A stretch of 30,473 nucleotides of DNA. It comes from a virus. The notes beneath the pieces were generated by a model. The model saw only the letters and a program-made list of their open reading frames with translations. It had not been told where the DNA came from and ran no database searches. Position numbers and translations under genes: made by a program. Of the stretch, positions 16,901 through 24,286 are shown piece after piece (within the stretch, counting starts at the first letter, position 1; every line of letters begins with the position of its first letter). Location: the IMG/VR virus record IMGVR_UViG_3300025669_000137, positions 1 to 30,473 of that record; one strand, given 5' to 3'.

Positions 16901-16973
16901 TTAATTATTTCCTTTATATTTCTCCCTCTCTTGTAGTTTTTAGCTCAAGGTAAAAGGCGAAACAATTATTTAT

Positions 16974-17993
16974 TTAGACTCCTGTGATGCCAGTTAATTT
17001 ACCGTGACGTTTAGGGTTCTTAGTGATGAACTGTCCGCCGAAGTAGATGTGGCCAACAACGCCTGCTGCGTTAGCTGGAATAATCCAATCACTCCATGAG
17101 AATCCTAAGCCCATTGGTGCACTGTAGTCGTTTCCTTCAATCTGAGATTTGTAAGCTACTGGTTTTGCCATCTTGTATGGTAATGCATACCAATCTAGGT
17201 CTTCCTCTCTAACAGCGATCAATGCGCCGGAGGTACATTTTTCATCCATTAGAATTGGTTTACCGTTGTAGGATAGAGCTGTGAAGCCAGTTCCACCTTG
17301 TAGGCCTTTCATCAATGAAGCGCTCTTTGTGATTCGTTCTTGTGGTCGTAAAAGTTGACCATAGAAGTTGAAGATTGCTTCTGTGGTGTAGAATGCAGAT
17401 GGCTTTTGAGCACCTGTTGCTACGTTGATCCACAAAGTATCTACTTTAGCTAAGGTTAAAGTACCACCGGAGGCAGTAACAGTTCCCTGCAAAGTGTCGT
17501 ATGTTGATCGGCTTAAGCCACCAATAGTTGCGACTGCACTTCCATCATCAACCAAAGCTGCAAGACCTAGAGGGTCTTTACTGCTGTTTCCTGTACCGTC
17601 TGCATAGAAGATAGTTCCTAAGTCGTCGGCCATGTCTTCTGTATCAGATTGAATTGTGAGCTTCATTAAGTCTAGAATTTTATCATCTGTGTCAGCTACT
17701 GAAAGCTCATCACCAGGCAATGCACAAGTGATTTGATAAAATGAAGGAGTAAACTCCATGAACTGTCTGTTGTCAGTTGCTGCGACTGAAAATGTGTCGA
17801 AGCCTCTGAATGATTGACCAGTGGTATTCTTTGATACCTTAATTGGTGCTCTTAGTGTTCTTCCGCTCCACTTCTTCGCAGCACGCACTACGCGCTGGAA
17901 TAGAACATTTGATCCGAGAACAGTGTCCACAACGAAAGGTAAATAGTCTGTCTGCACTGTGGTCTGTACTCGTTGTCCGTATAATTCTGTCAT
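16974..17993 (-). CDS. Major capsid protein (HK97-like fold)
   Basis: 339 residues, placed directly after the portal and scaffold. Typical features are an N-terminal segment (LYGQRVQTTVQTDYLPFVVD), a P-domain-like helix (KILDLMKLTIQSDTEDMADD, then LGTIFYADGTG), and A-domain strands (KPSAFYTTEAIFNFYGQLLR, YNGKPILMDEKC). It ends in GHIYFGGQFITKNPKRHGKL. No long N-terminal delta domain and no maturation protease gene are visible, which agrees with the separate scaffold. It is a plausible client of the encoded GroEL/GroES, as gp23 of T4 is of its host chaperonin (known for T4, inferred here). The ATG follows CTACAAAAAA, with no Shine-Dalgarno, behind a 9-bp inverted repeat. Confidence 0.85.
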   Translation of the reverse strand: MTELYGQRVQTTVQTDYLPFVVDTVLGSNVLFQRVVRAAKKWSGRTLRAPIKVSKNTTGQSFRGFDTFSVAATDNRQFMEFTPSFYQITCALPGDELSVADTDDKILDLMKLTIQSDTEDMADDLGTIFYADGTGNSSKDPLGLAALVDDGSAVATIGGLSRSTYDTLQGTVTASGGTLTLAKVDTLWINVATGAQKPSAFYTTEAIFNFYGQLLRPQERITKSASLMKGLQGGTGFTALSYNGKPILMDEKCTSGALIAVREEDLDWYALPYKMAKPVAYKSQIEGNDYSAPMGLGFSWSDWIIPANAAGVVGHIYFGGQFITKNPKRHGKLTGITGV

Positions 17994-18000
17994 TTTTTTG

Positions 18001-18044
18001 TAGGTAAGTTATTTAGTTATTGAATATGCTGAGACACTTACCTA
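18001..18044 (-). promoter_or_regulatory. 9-bp perfect inverted repeat in the leader of the capsid gene
   Basis: TAGGTAAGT at 18001-18009 is the exact reverse complement of ACTTACCTA at 18036-18044, with a 26-base loop. The pair lies wholly in the 59-base gap between scaffold and capsid genes, ending 7 bases before the capsid ATG. It could be a hairpin stabilising or regulating capsid mRNA, or a protein operator. There is no T-run, so it is not a terminator. Confidence 0.45.
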
Positions 18045-18052
18045 TGAGCTAA

Positions 18053-18865
18053 CTACCAAGGACGATTTTGTTTAAAGTCATTTGTAGTTTTGAAGTTTTT
18101 AGGCTTTGTCTCTCCCTTTGATTCTGATGTAGTAGCACCTGCAATCTTCTTTTTTTCTGCTGTGTTTGAACTAGAGACTGGTTTGGTTACCTGGCCTTGA
18201 AGTATTTTCATACCGGCCCGGTAGTTCCATCGACCCTTTGAGTCTACCAGTTCATTGTCAATTACAACTTTTAGAAGTTTACTTTGGTTGACCTTTTTTC
18301 CTTCTGGATTCAGTTCTTTGTCTTTTTCAATTTTGACAATTTCGTCTTTCATGTAGGTAGTTGCTTCTTCAACTGCCTTTTGCTCTGCTGTTTTAGTGCC
18401 GTTGAACCTTTCAAATGCTTTTTCTTCAGCTGCCTTTAATTCAGATTCTCTGTCTGTTTGGTAGGCTTCCCATGATGCTTGATCTCCACCGAACCATGAT
18501 GGAATTGGTTTTGATTTAGTTTCAGCCGGTGGCTTCTTGCTAAATTCATCACGCAATGTTTTCACATTATCCTGATGACGGGATTCTTGGTTGTTGAACC
18601 TTGTTTCCCATTCTTCTTCACGCTCTAACCATCTTGGATGTTTGTGAAACGGAGTCTTTTCGTCGACGGTGTCGCCGTCACCGGCATTATCATCGTCGTC
18701 GTCTGTATCATCCTGACTATTTTCGTCGTCCCCGTCAGGCGATTGGGTGTCTTCCGTGTCGTTGTTTTCGGATGGCGAGTCCGTAGAGGTGTTGTCCTCA
18801 TCTACACTGTCATTGAAGGTGATTGCACCTTCTTGTTGTGTGTCTGCCATTGATTCTTCAGTCAT
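18053..18865 (-). CDS. Capsid scaffolding protein
   Basis: 270 residues. The N-terminal ~70 residues are strongly acidic and disordered (long Asp/Glu/Ser runs such as NSQDDTDDDDDNAGDGD). Then come TPFHKHPRWLEREEEWETRF, a helical middle rich in Glu, Lys and Ala (ESELKAAEEKAFERFNG, TTYMKDEIVKIEKDKELNPE), and a basic disordered C-terminus (KPKNFKTTNDFKQNRPW). Acidic head, helical body, basic tail and a location between portal and major capsid genes are the hallmarks of a scaffold. A second possible start (MADTQ) lies five codons downstream at 18850. Role strongly supported by context; no protease domain is fused. Confidence 0.75.
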   Translation of the reverse strand: MTEESMADTQQEGAITFNDSVDEDNTSTDSPSENNDTEDTQSPDGDDENSQDDTDDDDDNAGDGDTVDEKTPFHKHPRWLEREEEWETRFNNQESRHQDNVKTLRDEFSKKPPAETKSKPIPSWFGGDQASWEAYQTDRESELKAAEEKAFERFNGTKTAEQKAVEEATTYMKDEIVKIEKDKELNPEGKKVNQSKLLKVVIDNELVDSKGRWNYRAGMKILQGQVTKPVSSSNTAEKKKIAGATTSESKGETKPKNFKTTNDFKQNRPW

Positions 18866-18942
18866 ATTGTTACGATCTATTATTTAGCTACTGCGCCATA
18901 GAACGAGAGCGCTTTTATTAATTAACTTTATTATATCATATT

Positions 18943-20916
18943 TTAAGCAGTTTGGTTGTTTGGTTTAGGTTTGTTAGCTGATTTAGCCGCTTCCTTAATC
19001 AATTCTGCCTCCATATCTTTTGCTTTCAAACTATCATTATATGCGGCGACTGCTTCCGGATGAAGTTGAATGCCTGCCTGCATAGCCATTTGGGCCTGTC
19101 CTTCTGGAGGTAGGTCTTTGAAACTGATTGACTTGCTTGGCGGTTTGTCTTCTACTTGGCCGGCTGATTCTGCTTGTCTTTGCATTACCTGTTTTACTCT
19201 TTCATCACTAGTCAACAACATGTCCGGAGCATTTGCCTCGAGCCATACGTTGGCTGCCATCTCTTCCGGGTTTGGATAGTCTAGAGCTTTATATAAATCT
19301 AATAGGGACATTCTGTTCTGTCCGGCCAAATCAATCGCCTGGTTGGCCATTGTTGTGCTATCTTTTGGCAACAGAGACCCTTCCTTTACACTAATTATTA
19401 CCTTTGGTTTGTTTCCCTTAAGATATCTATCATCATAAACATATAGTAATTGAACGAACCAATTATACACTCCATCGGCCAGCTGTTCTAAGTATTCACT
19501 AAAACCTCCACCGATTCTGTCTGTATCAAGCATTCTACTCTGTAGTTTTCCTCTAACCGTTTGCTCGTTGGATAATCCTGCCGAGCTTGATCCTGCTGTG
19601 CCAAAAATATCTCTCATTCTTGTCCTGGTGTCGACTAATTGGTTATAAACGTCTCCAGGCAGGGATGGAGCACTCATGCGCGCTACAGCGTCAGAAACGG
19701 CTCCTGTAGGGATTGTTACGGTTCCACCCTTCCTAAGTGCCTCAGTTACTCCCTTAGCCTGTTGCTGAGTCAATCCTGATCGTTCCATTGATACCACCAT
19801 ACCACCGTTCATGCTGTCTGCATTCTTATCTATTTGCCTTACCCTCTTGTTGACGAGGTCTTGGCTGGCTAAGTTCTGGCCTATCAAAGAAGTTTCATCG
19901 ATTGGTTGTTTTCCTAGGTTAAAAACTGACAATAATAAATATGGAAGTCTAGGCGAACGAAAATGATTGATTCCTGTGATAGTTTCTGTCTGTGGCTCTG
20001 TCTCTACTTCATTGCCTAATTCATCAAACACAGGCTCTGCTTCCATTTTTACTTCCTCATCATAATTCCAGTGAGGATTTTTCTTTTTAAAAAGTACGTT
20101 ATCTCTTCCAAGAGTCCAGCACATAAATTCACTACTCCACCACTCAATAAATTGTATTTCAGTACCGAGGGCTTCATTTCCTTTGTCATCTTGAGCCAGT
20201 TTTTTAATTGCTTCTATTGCTCCTTCTTCCCCACCTACTGATTCAAGTGTGCTGATTATTTGCTCTGCATTAAGTTTTCTATATTCTCCTATTCTATCCC
20301 CGGTGTAGCCTTCTTCGTCAACAGTTGAACCTGGGTCTAGTATCAACTTCTGTGGCCTAATTACTTTAGTTGTTGGCATGTCCTTGTTTAAGTCCCAGCC
20401 TACCTTTTCTGCTCCCAATAAATATAAAGCCCAATGTCGAGCTGTTTTTTTCATCTTTAACCTTAGCACAAGTTCATCTGCTATTTCTCCTAATTCTTTT
20501 TGTAAATTACTAGCAAATGTTAAATTTTCAGGTGTTTGCTGTTCCTTGCGTGATAATGTAACCATTGGATCAGGGTTTCTGCGGGTAACCTGTGGGAGGT
20601 ATGTCTCCAAGGATTCAAAAATGACGTTATCAACCAATGGCCTTTGACCTCCTGATTTTGGCAAGTTATATTGTTTTCCTATCCAGTATTCTTCGTTTTC
20701 TTTTGAATGTTCAAACCATTTAGAATAAACTTCTGATTCCTTCCATGCTTTCTCCCATTTTGAAGTCAACGATAAAATATCCTCATTAGACATTTCGACT
20801 TCTAATTCAGGGAATTTTTCGGACACTACACCCTCGTCTGTTTCAACATCAAGGCTCTTTCCGACAGCCTTATTGACGTTACGTCCTAAAGAATAAAATG
20901 AATCTAGTATAGTCAT
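18943..20916 (-). CDS. Portal protein
   Basis: 657 residues from the ATG at 20916; an in-frame TTG five codons upstream would overlap a possible promoter and is not preferred. Features fit a large phage portal: an N-terminal helical region (DILSLTSKWEKAWKESEVYS, KWFEHSKENEEYWIGKQYNL), the substrate-facing core (NVIFESLETYLPQVTRRNPD), wing-like domains, and the long stem/crown helices (SLIGQNLASQDLVNKRVRQI, VARMSAPSLPGDVYNQLVDT, AGSSSAGLSNEQTVRGKLQS). It ends in an acidic/Gln-rich tail (VEDKPPSKSISFKDLPPEGQ). It lies between large terminase and scaffold, the usual order. It forms the dodecameric DNA channel at the capsid vertex. Confidence 0.85.
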   Translation of the reverse strand: MTILDSFYSLGRNVNKAVGKSLDVETDEGVVSEKFPELEVEMSNEDILSLTSKWEKAWKESEVYSKWFEHSKENEEYWIGKQYNLPKSGGQRPLVDNVIFESLETYLPQVTRRNPDPMVTLSRKEQQTPENLTFASNLQKELGEIADELVLRLKMKKTARHWALYLLGAEKVGWDLNKDMPTTKVIRPQKLILDPGSTVDEEGYTGDRIGEYRKLNAEQIISTLESVGGEEGAIEAIKKLAQDDKGNEALGTEIQFIEWWSSEFMCWTLGRDNVLFKKKNPHWNYDEEVKMEAEPVFDELGNEVETEPQTETITGINHFRSPRLPYLLLSVFNLGKQPIDETSLIGQNLASQDLVNKRVRQIDKNADSMNGGMVVSMERSGLTQQQAKGVTEALRKGGTVTIPTGAVSDAVARMSAPSLPGDVYNQLVDTRTRMRDIFGTAGSSSAGLSNEQTVRGKLQSRMLDTDRIGGGFSEYLEQLADGVYNWFVQLLYVYDDRYLKGNKPKVIISVKEGSLLPKDSTTMANQAIDLAGQNRMSLLDLYKALDYPNPEEMAANVWLEANAPDMLLTSDERVKQVMQRQAESAGQVEDKPPSKSISFKDLPPEGQAQMAMQAGIQLHPEAVAAYNDSLKAKDMEAELIKEAAKSANKPKPNNQTA

Positions 20917-20922
20917 AGTTTT

Positions 20923-20951
20923 ATTATACAACTTTTTAAGTTAGTCAACAA
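20923..20951 (-). promoter_or_regulatory. Candidate sigma70-type promoter before the portal gene
   Basis: On the minus strand a perfect -10 box TATAAT (20928-20923) lies 17 bases downstream of TTGTTG (20951-20946), which matches three of six -35 positions. A short palindrome, AACTT-TTT-AAGTT, occupies 20930-20942 inside the spacer. The -10 box ends six bases before the portal ATG, so a transcript from it would be leaderless or nearly so. AT richness makes chance TATAAT matches common, hence low confidence. Confidence 0.3.
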
Positions 20952-20957
20952 CATTTT

Positions 20958-22703
20958 TTATTCACTTCTCCAGTCATCATCTCTCTCTGTCCACCATGGC
21001 TCCTCTGGAGTTGAGTCTTTTGATCCGAACAACTCGTCCGGGTTAAAGTCTACGGTATTGTCCGGGTTAACAACATAGCTATCTGCTTGCCGTATTTCGT
21101 CTGCTCCTACAATCGAGCCTGAACTTCCAAATCTTGTTAATCCAACGTACCAGTATAGTGTTGCGTGAACCCAGTCATCTCTGTTTGAGCGAAGCCATTT
21201 GTATTCAACGACTCCTAGAGTATTTTCCTCTGATATTCTATAAATATGACTCCAATGTAGCCAGTATTCATGATAGTCTGCTTTGGTTCCACGATAGAGC
21301 CTGAACCTCTTGTCTCTCCAAAAATCCACCAATAGCTGTATCATTCTGTTTCTATCAACAATTACATTTCCGCTTTCATCCTTTTCTCCCCATCGGATCA
21401 ACTGCATGGTCTTGCGGTCCCTGGCGTAGTGGCACAGGAACACTCGGCCGGGGTATTTGTCTCTTAGTTTCCTGGCTCCGATAATATCTCCTCCTTGGTC
21501 TATTACCATTATACTATTTGGAAAGACTTTTAGGAAGTATTCAAGTGTTTCGTTTGGCGCTAGGTTATTGACCTCGTCCGGGACGTAGTCTGTCATCTCT
21601 CCGTAGCCAAGTATTCCTTGCTTATTTCCGTAGACATAGCGCAGTTTGATGCCGGTGTCTACTCCGATTACTATTCTGCCTTGCATTAAATTCTTTTCAG
21701 GTGTTATGGCATTTTTGATCATGTCTTCGGTTACACTATTTCCTCCTCCTGAATATGGTAGTCCGAGCACCTTATTGTAGAAGAAGTCCATTGTCTGTTT
21801 GCCCTCTACGACTTTATTGTGTTTTTTTATGATTTCTTTTGCGCTTACCCACGGCGCCATCAATAATGAAATGTGATAACCTGAGTATTCAGCATTTTCC
21901 TTGCCCTTCCTTGGTTTCCATGTGCCAATTCTTCTGTCCCTGTTTTCAAGAACACCGTGGCACTTCTTACATTCAAATTGAGCCTTATCAATGTTAATGC
22001 TCATCTTTTTAGGGTCTTCTGTATTCCAGGTCAGCATTTGAGAGTATCCACAATGTGGGCATTTTATGAACCATTCTTTTTTGTCGCTGATCTGCCATTC
22101 AATATCAACTCCACTATTTGGAACACTTGGATGGCTGAACACGTGCGTTTGCTTGAACTTTGAATGCTGTAGCCGGGCCTGATAGTCAGCGATAACATCT
22201 TGCTTCGATGAATCCTTTTCATCATGAACCAATCTATCTGCGGTGACCATGATAGCTGCCTTCTTGCTCCACGTTCCTCTAAAATACACCTGAGACTTGC
22301 CTATGCGCTTCTGCTCGATTGTGTCCTTATCCTTTGTCAATATCTCCATTGACGGATTGTTGGATATAATACGGTTTACTTTTCCTCCTACAAAAACACC
22401 CACGTCTTGATCAGTGGGCAGTGTGTAGATGATATCCATTTTATTGGATTCAGCGTCTCGGATAGTTTTAATGATTTCAAGTGTGCTTAGGCCAATCTGA
22501 GCTGCCTTCATTACGACTAGATTCTTGCTTTGGTCGTTGTATATGTCTATCTGAAATTGATGGTTGTACCAATCTATCGGGTCGCCTTTTTCATTCTTAA
22601 TCTTATAATAGTCGACCCAGGCATCCGCGTCCATCTTAGCTAGTGTCCTTGAAGCTTCATCTGAACTAACCTTCTCAATTTTAGGTATTGCTGGTTTCTC
22701 CAT
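20958..22703 (-). CDS. terL: Terminase large subunit, GpA type
   Basis: 581 residues. The ATPase domain shows a Walker A-like KAAQIGLST at 66-74 and Walker B ending HDE at 160-162. Two CxxC pairs (CPHCG at 215-219, CKKCHG at 245-250) make the zinc-binding insert typical of lambda gpA-type large terminases. The C-terminal nuclease has candidate acidic metal ligands at D349 (VIGVDTG), D402 (VIDQGGD) and D509/D510 (RDDWVHA). It cuts and translocates DNA into the procapsid through the portal, encoded next. Its ATG lies inside the 3' end of the small zinc-finger gene (23-base overlap). The C-terminus is acidic and Trp-rich (EEPWWTERDDDWRSE), a likely portal-contact tail. Confidence 0.92.
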   Translation of the reverse strand: MEKPAIPKIEKVSSDEASRTLAKMDADAWVDYYKIKNEKGDPIDWYNHQFQIDIYNDQSKNLVVMKAAQIGLSTLEIIKTIRDAESNKMDIIYTLPTDQDVGVFVGGKVNRIISNNPSMEILTKDKDTIEQKRIGKSQVYFRGTWSKKAAIMVTADRLVHDEKDSSKQDVIADYQARLQHSKFKQTHVFSHPSVPNSGVDIEWQISDKKEWFIKCPHCGYSQMLTWNTEDPKKMSINIDKAQFECKKCHGVLENRDRRIGTWKPRKGKENAEYSGYHISLLMAPWVSAKEIIKKHNKVVEGKQTMDFFYNKVLGLPYSGGGNSVTEDMIKNAITPEKNLMQGRIVIGVDTGIKLRYVYGNKQGILGYGEMTDYVPDEVNNLAPNETLEYFLKVFPNSIMVIDQGGDIIGARKLRDKYPGRVFLCHYARDRKTMQLIRWGEKDESGNVIVDRNRMIQLLVDFWRDKRFRLYRGTKADYHEYWLHWSHIYRISEENTLGVVEYKWLRSNRDDWVHATLYWYVGLTRFGSSGSIVGADEIRQADSYVVNPDNTVDFNPDELFGSKDSTPEEPWWTERDDDWRSE

Positions 22704-22893
22704 TTTTATTAATTTCTAATTCTCCGTTCTCCCAGATTGTTCTAGTCTCTCCGCATAAAACACAGCCTGACATTGCACCGTATTCATCGTCCCAGCGTTC
22801 GGCTACTATATTACTAGTTGAGTTAATGTTACTAACATTCTTTGATGGTCGTCTGGTCTGTTTAATGTGTTGAAATTGATGTTGACAAGTCAT
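22681..22893 (-). CDS. Small single-zinc-finger protein overlapping the terminase start
   Basis: 70 residues. CQHQFQH near the N-terminus and CVLCGETRTIW at about 44-54 make a plausible C-H-C-C zinc site. The same layout (H.F.. then CxxCGxT+xW) occurs in the 91-residue protein upstream of groEL, so both may belong to one small family. The last 23 bases overlap the terminase reading frame, suggesting coupled translation. No function is known; proteins of this size and pattern are common in phages and may bind DNA, RNA or a host protein. Confidence 0.55.
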   Translation of the reverse strand: MTCQHQFQHIKQTRRPSKNVSNINSTSNIVAERWDDEYGAMSGCVLCGETRTIWENGELEINKNGETSNT

Positions 22894-22895
22894 AT

Positions 22896-23351
22896 TTAGT
22901 TTGAATAACTTTTAATTAATAACATTGCACTTCCATAGTCAATGGCATTTCCGTATAAATCTCCAGCTAGTATCAATGCTAATCTGTGGAGTATTCTAGT
23001 CTGCTCGTTTCGGTCTTTTTTGATTGTCTTTAGTGCTCTCAATTGCGCGCCATATGCTTTGGCCTCTTGGTCTATTCTAAACTGTGGATCTCGTAGAAAC
23101 TTTCCCCACCATAGCGCCGGGGTCATGTCTCCGTCGGTCTGTTGCTTCATGTGCAGTTTTTCGTGAACAACGACGTCTCCTGTTATCTGAAGTTTGGCCG
23201 GGTTGTAGATTGTGTCTCCGTATGTGAAGAATGCTTGAACGTCTTTGTATCCTAGGAATTGACACACGCTTTTATAAATTGGTGGCTTCTCCTCTAATAC
23301 CTTCATGTCTTCGGGGATTGGTAGAGTTTTTGGTGTTCGTTTTTTTTTCAT
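22896..23351 (-). CDS. HExxH protein, putative small metallopeptidase
   Basis: 151 residues. VVHEKLHMKQQ contains H63-E64-x-x-H67, the zinc-binding motif of metallopeptidases. A possible third ligand is E96 in DQEAKAYGAQL, giving a gluzincin-like HExxH...E layout. The N-terminus is basic and proline-rich. The flanking residues (HEKLHMKQQ, WWGKFLRDPQF) remind me of short phage/bacterial peptidase-like domains. It lies between the small and large terminase genes, an unusual place for a peptidase; packaging-linked processing is one possibility, but a non-catalytic structural zinc site is another. Activity is not proven by sequence. Confidence 0.45.
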   Translation of the reverse strand: MKKKRTPKTLPIPEDMKVLEEKPPIYKSVCQFLGYKDVQAFFTYGDTIYNPAKLQITGDVVVHEKLHMKQQTDGDMTPALWWGKFLRDPQFRIDQEAKAYGAQLRALKTIKKDRNEQTRILHRLALILAGDLYGNAIDYGSAMLLIKSYSN

Positions 23352-23373
23352 GATGATTGTTAATTATTGATTA

Positions 23374-23874
23374 TTATTCTAGCTCCTTACTTTTGTCCTC
23401 TATCCTCTTGCGCCTGGCCGATCGAAGTATTGCCATTGCATTTTTTTCTTCTTCACTCATCTCTTCGGTTAGGTCCGCTACTTCAACTCTACCTCCGTGC
23501 TCAACTTTGCTTGTAGGCATAAAGTCTTTATCTTTTTTCTCCAACCAACGCCATGCGTGCTGTGGGTCATTTAATGCAGTTACTATTGTTTGCTGAGCGA
23601 GTAGGTCCGGCTTAAGCCTTAATGCCTCCTTTTCTTCAATAAACTTAGGGTTAGCATTCTGATAGTTATGTAATGTTGACACGGTTATTCCGGTATAAGC
23701 ACACGCTTTAACGTCACTTAGACCTATTGAATATGCGTCGTTTAGTTTTTGTAATGTATCATCTGTCATTACTGTTGGTCTGCCACACATACAATAGCCT
23801 TCAAGTCCTTTGAATTTCTTGCCCTTTGGTCTCTTGGGCTTCTTGCATTTTCCGCATTTTCGTGGTGGTGCCAT
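23374..23874 (-). CDS. Probable terminase small subunit with N-terminal zinc motif
   Basis: 166 residues from the ATG at 23874 (an in-frame TTG three codons upstream is less likely). The N-terminus has CGKCKK and CMCGRP, a Cys4 zinc knuckle in a very basic stretch. Residues about 40-75 (LQKLNDAYSIGLSDVKACAY, TGITVSTLHNYQNANPKF) form a helix-turn-helix like that of small terminases (S.ACAYTGI...T..NY...NP.F). Next comes WRWLEKKDKDFMPTSKVEHG, then an acidic helical tail, as in many small terminases. It probably recognises the packaging site and recruits TerL, encoded two genes downstream. The HTH and the context support the call; the zinc knuckle is an addition to the usual fold. Confidence 0.7.
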   Translation of the reverse strand: MAPPRKCGKCKKPKRPKGKKFKGLEGYCMCGRPTVMTDDTLQKLNDAYSIGLSDVKACAYTGITVSTLHNYQNANPKFIEEKEALRLKPDLLAQQTIVTALNDPQHAWRWLEKKDKDFMPTSKVEHGGRVEVADLTEEMSEEEKNAMAILRSARRKRIEDKSKELE

Positions 23875-23890
23875 ATATATCAATTATTTT

Positions 23891-23956
23891 TTATAAAAGG
23901 TGGGAGGAAGCCTTTTGAATTTGACCTACGGATTTGTCCCCGTAGCTGGTTTTCAT
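23891..23956 (-). CDS. 21-codon leader-like ORF with SD, upstream of the small terminase gene
   Basis: ATG at 23956 opens MKTSYGDKSVGQIQKASSHL plus a final L, ending with TAA at 23893-23891. It is preceded by GGGAGGGAG (23971-23963), one of very few true Shine-Dalgarno sequences in the window, at normal spacing. The same SD can pair with CCTCCCA at the 3' end of the ORF (see the stem-loop entry). The ORF ends 17 bases before the small terminase ATG. Size and arrangement suggest a leader peptide; the ORF may also be fortuitous. Confidence 0.35.
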   Translation of the reverse strand: MKTSYGDKSVGQIQKASSHLL

Positions 23957-23972
23957 AATATGCTCCCTCCCA
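23901..23972 (-). promoter_or_regulatory. Stem-loop that can sequester the leader-ORF SD
   Basis: TGGGAGG at 23901-23907 is an exact complement of CCTCCCA at 23966-23972; after one mismatch a further 3 bp (AGC 23909-23911 with GCT 23962-23964) can form. Inside is a second hairpin, CTACGG 23926-23931 with CCGTAG 23940-23945 and an 8-base loop. On the transcript the first strand of the outer stem is the GGGAGG Shine-Dalgarno of the 21-codon ORF. Closing the stem would hide it. Confidence 0.45.
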
Positions 23973-23991
23973 AGAGCTTAAAGAACTTGCG

Positions 23992-24183
23992 TCAGTCGCA
24001 ACCTACGTCTTGTGCTACTAACACTTTCCTTTCTATTCTTGTTGTGGCGTTCGCCGATTCGTCAAACTTTTGCCACTCGCTACAATTCATCACCCAGATG
24101 CGGTTGTGCTTTAGCACACATCCTTGTCCGTCTTGGTGAATCGGGCAACTAGAGGCAAACTCGCAGAGACATTCATTGTCCAT
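23992..24183 (-). CDS. Cysteine-rich small protein with a strong Shine-Dalgarno
   Basis: 63 residues. Six cysteines and several histidines are concentrated in the first 35 residues: MDNECLCEFASSCPIHQDGQ, then GCVLKHNRIWVMNCSEW, with a lone Cys at the end (DVGCD). This looks like one or two zinc or Fe-S sites. The ATG follows GGGAGGTGATTAACT, the best ribosome binding site in the window, while neighbours lack one. It is directly downstream of a probable structured RNA whose closing stem touches the SD. No family is recognised. Confidence 0.55.
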   Translation of the reverse strand: MDNECLCEFASSCPIHQDGQGCVLKHNRIWVMNCSEWQKFDESANATTRIERKVLVAQDVGCD

Positions 24184-24188
24184 AGTTA

Positions 24189-24197
24189 ATCACCTCC
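24189..24197 (-). promoter_or_regulatory. Ribosome binding site GGAGGTGAT
   Basis: On the minus strand GGAGGTGAT lies five bases before the ATG of the cysteine-rich ORF and matches the 3' end of bacterial 16S rRNA over nine bases. It is exceptional here because almost all other genes have only A/T-rich sequence at this position. Its first two G residues also belong to the closing stem of the adjacent structured RNA. Confidence 0.75.
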
Positions 24198-24286
24198 CAG
24201 CTCAGCTCCTTATTTGTATGGGGGTACCTACAAGGAGCCTAACTGCACTCTTATCTTGTGATAAGTCCAGACAAGGCTGAACTGGG
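24196..24286 (-). ncRNA. Candidate structured RNA / riboswitch-like leader (three-way junction)
   Basis: A 91-base segment closed by an 11-base stem: CCCAGCTCAGC at 24196-24206 pairs with GCTGAACTGGG at 24276-24286 (one mismatch on DNA). Two arms lie inside. Arm A: TCCTT 24207-24211 with AAGGA 24232-24236, plus TGTA 24215-24218 with TACA 24229-24232. Arm B: CTTATC 24250-24255 with GATAAG 24260-24265, closed by a 4-base loop. The element sits between the zinc-ribbon gene and the cysteine-rich ORF, and its 3' end on the transcript runs into the SD of that ORF. A C-rich loop of arm A could also contact the G-rich SD. It does not fit a tRNA. A weak promoter (TTGCTA at 24325-24320, TAGAAT at 24304-24299, 15-base spacer) would start transcripts just before it. 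I could not match it to a known RNA class. Confidence 0.5.

Noticed and set aside
23900-24139. 79-residue plus-strand frame in the structured island
   Set aside because: The minus-strand 63-codon ORF over the same bases has a near-perfect ribosome binding site; the plus frame has none and runs against the whole transcription unit.
24196-24286. tRNA gene
   Set aside because: The 91-base element has a closing stem and two arms, but no T-arm GTTCRA motif near the 3' end, no anticodon-type 7-base loop and no CCA end.
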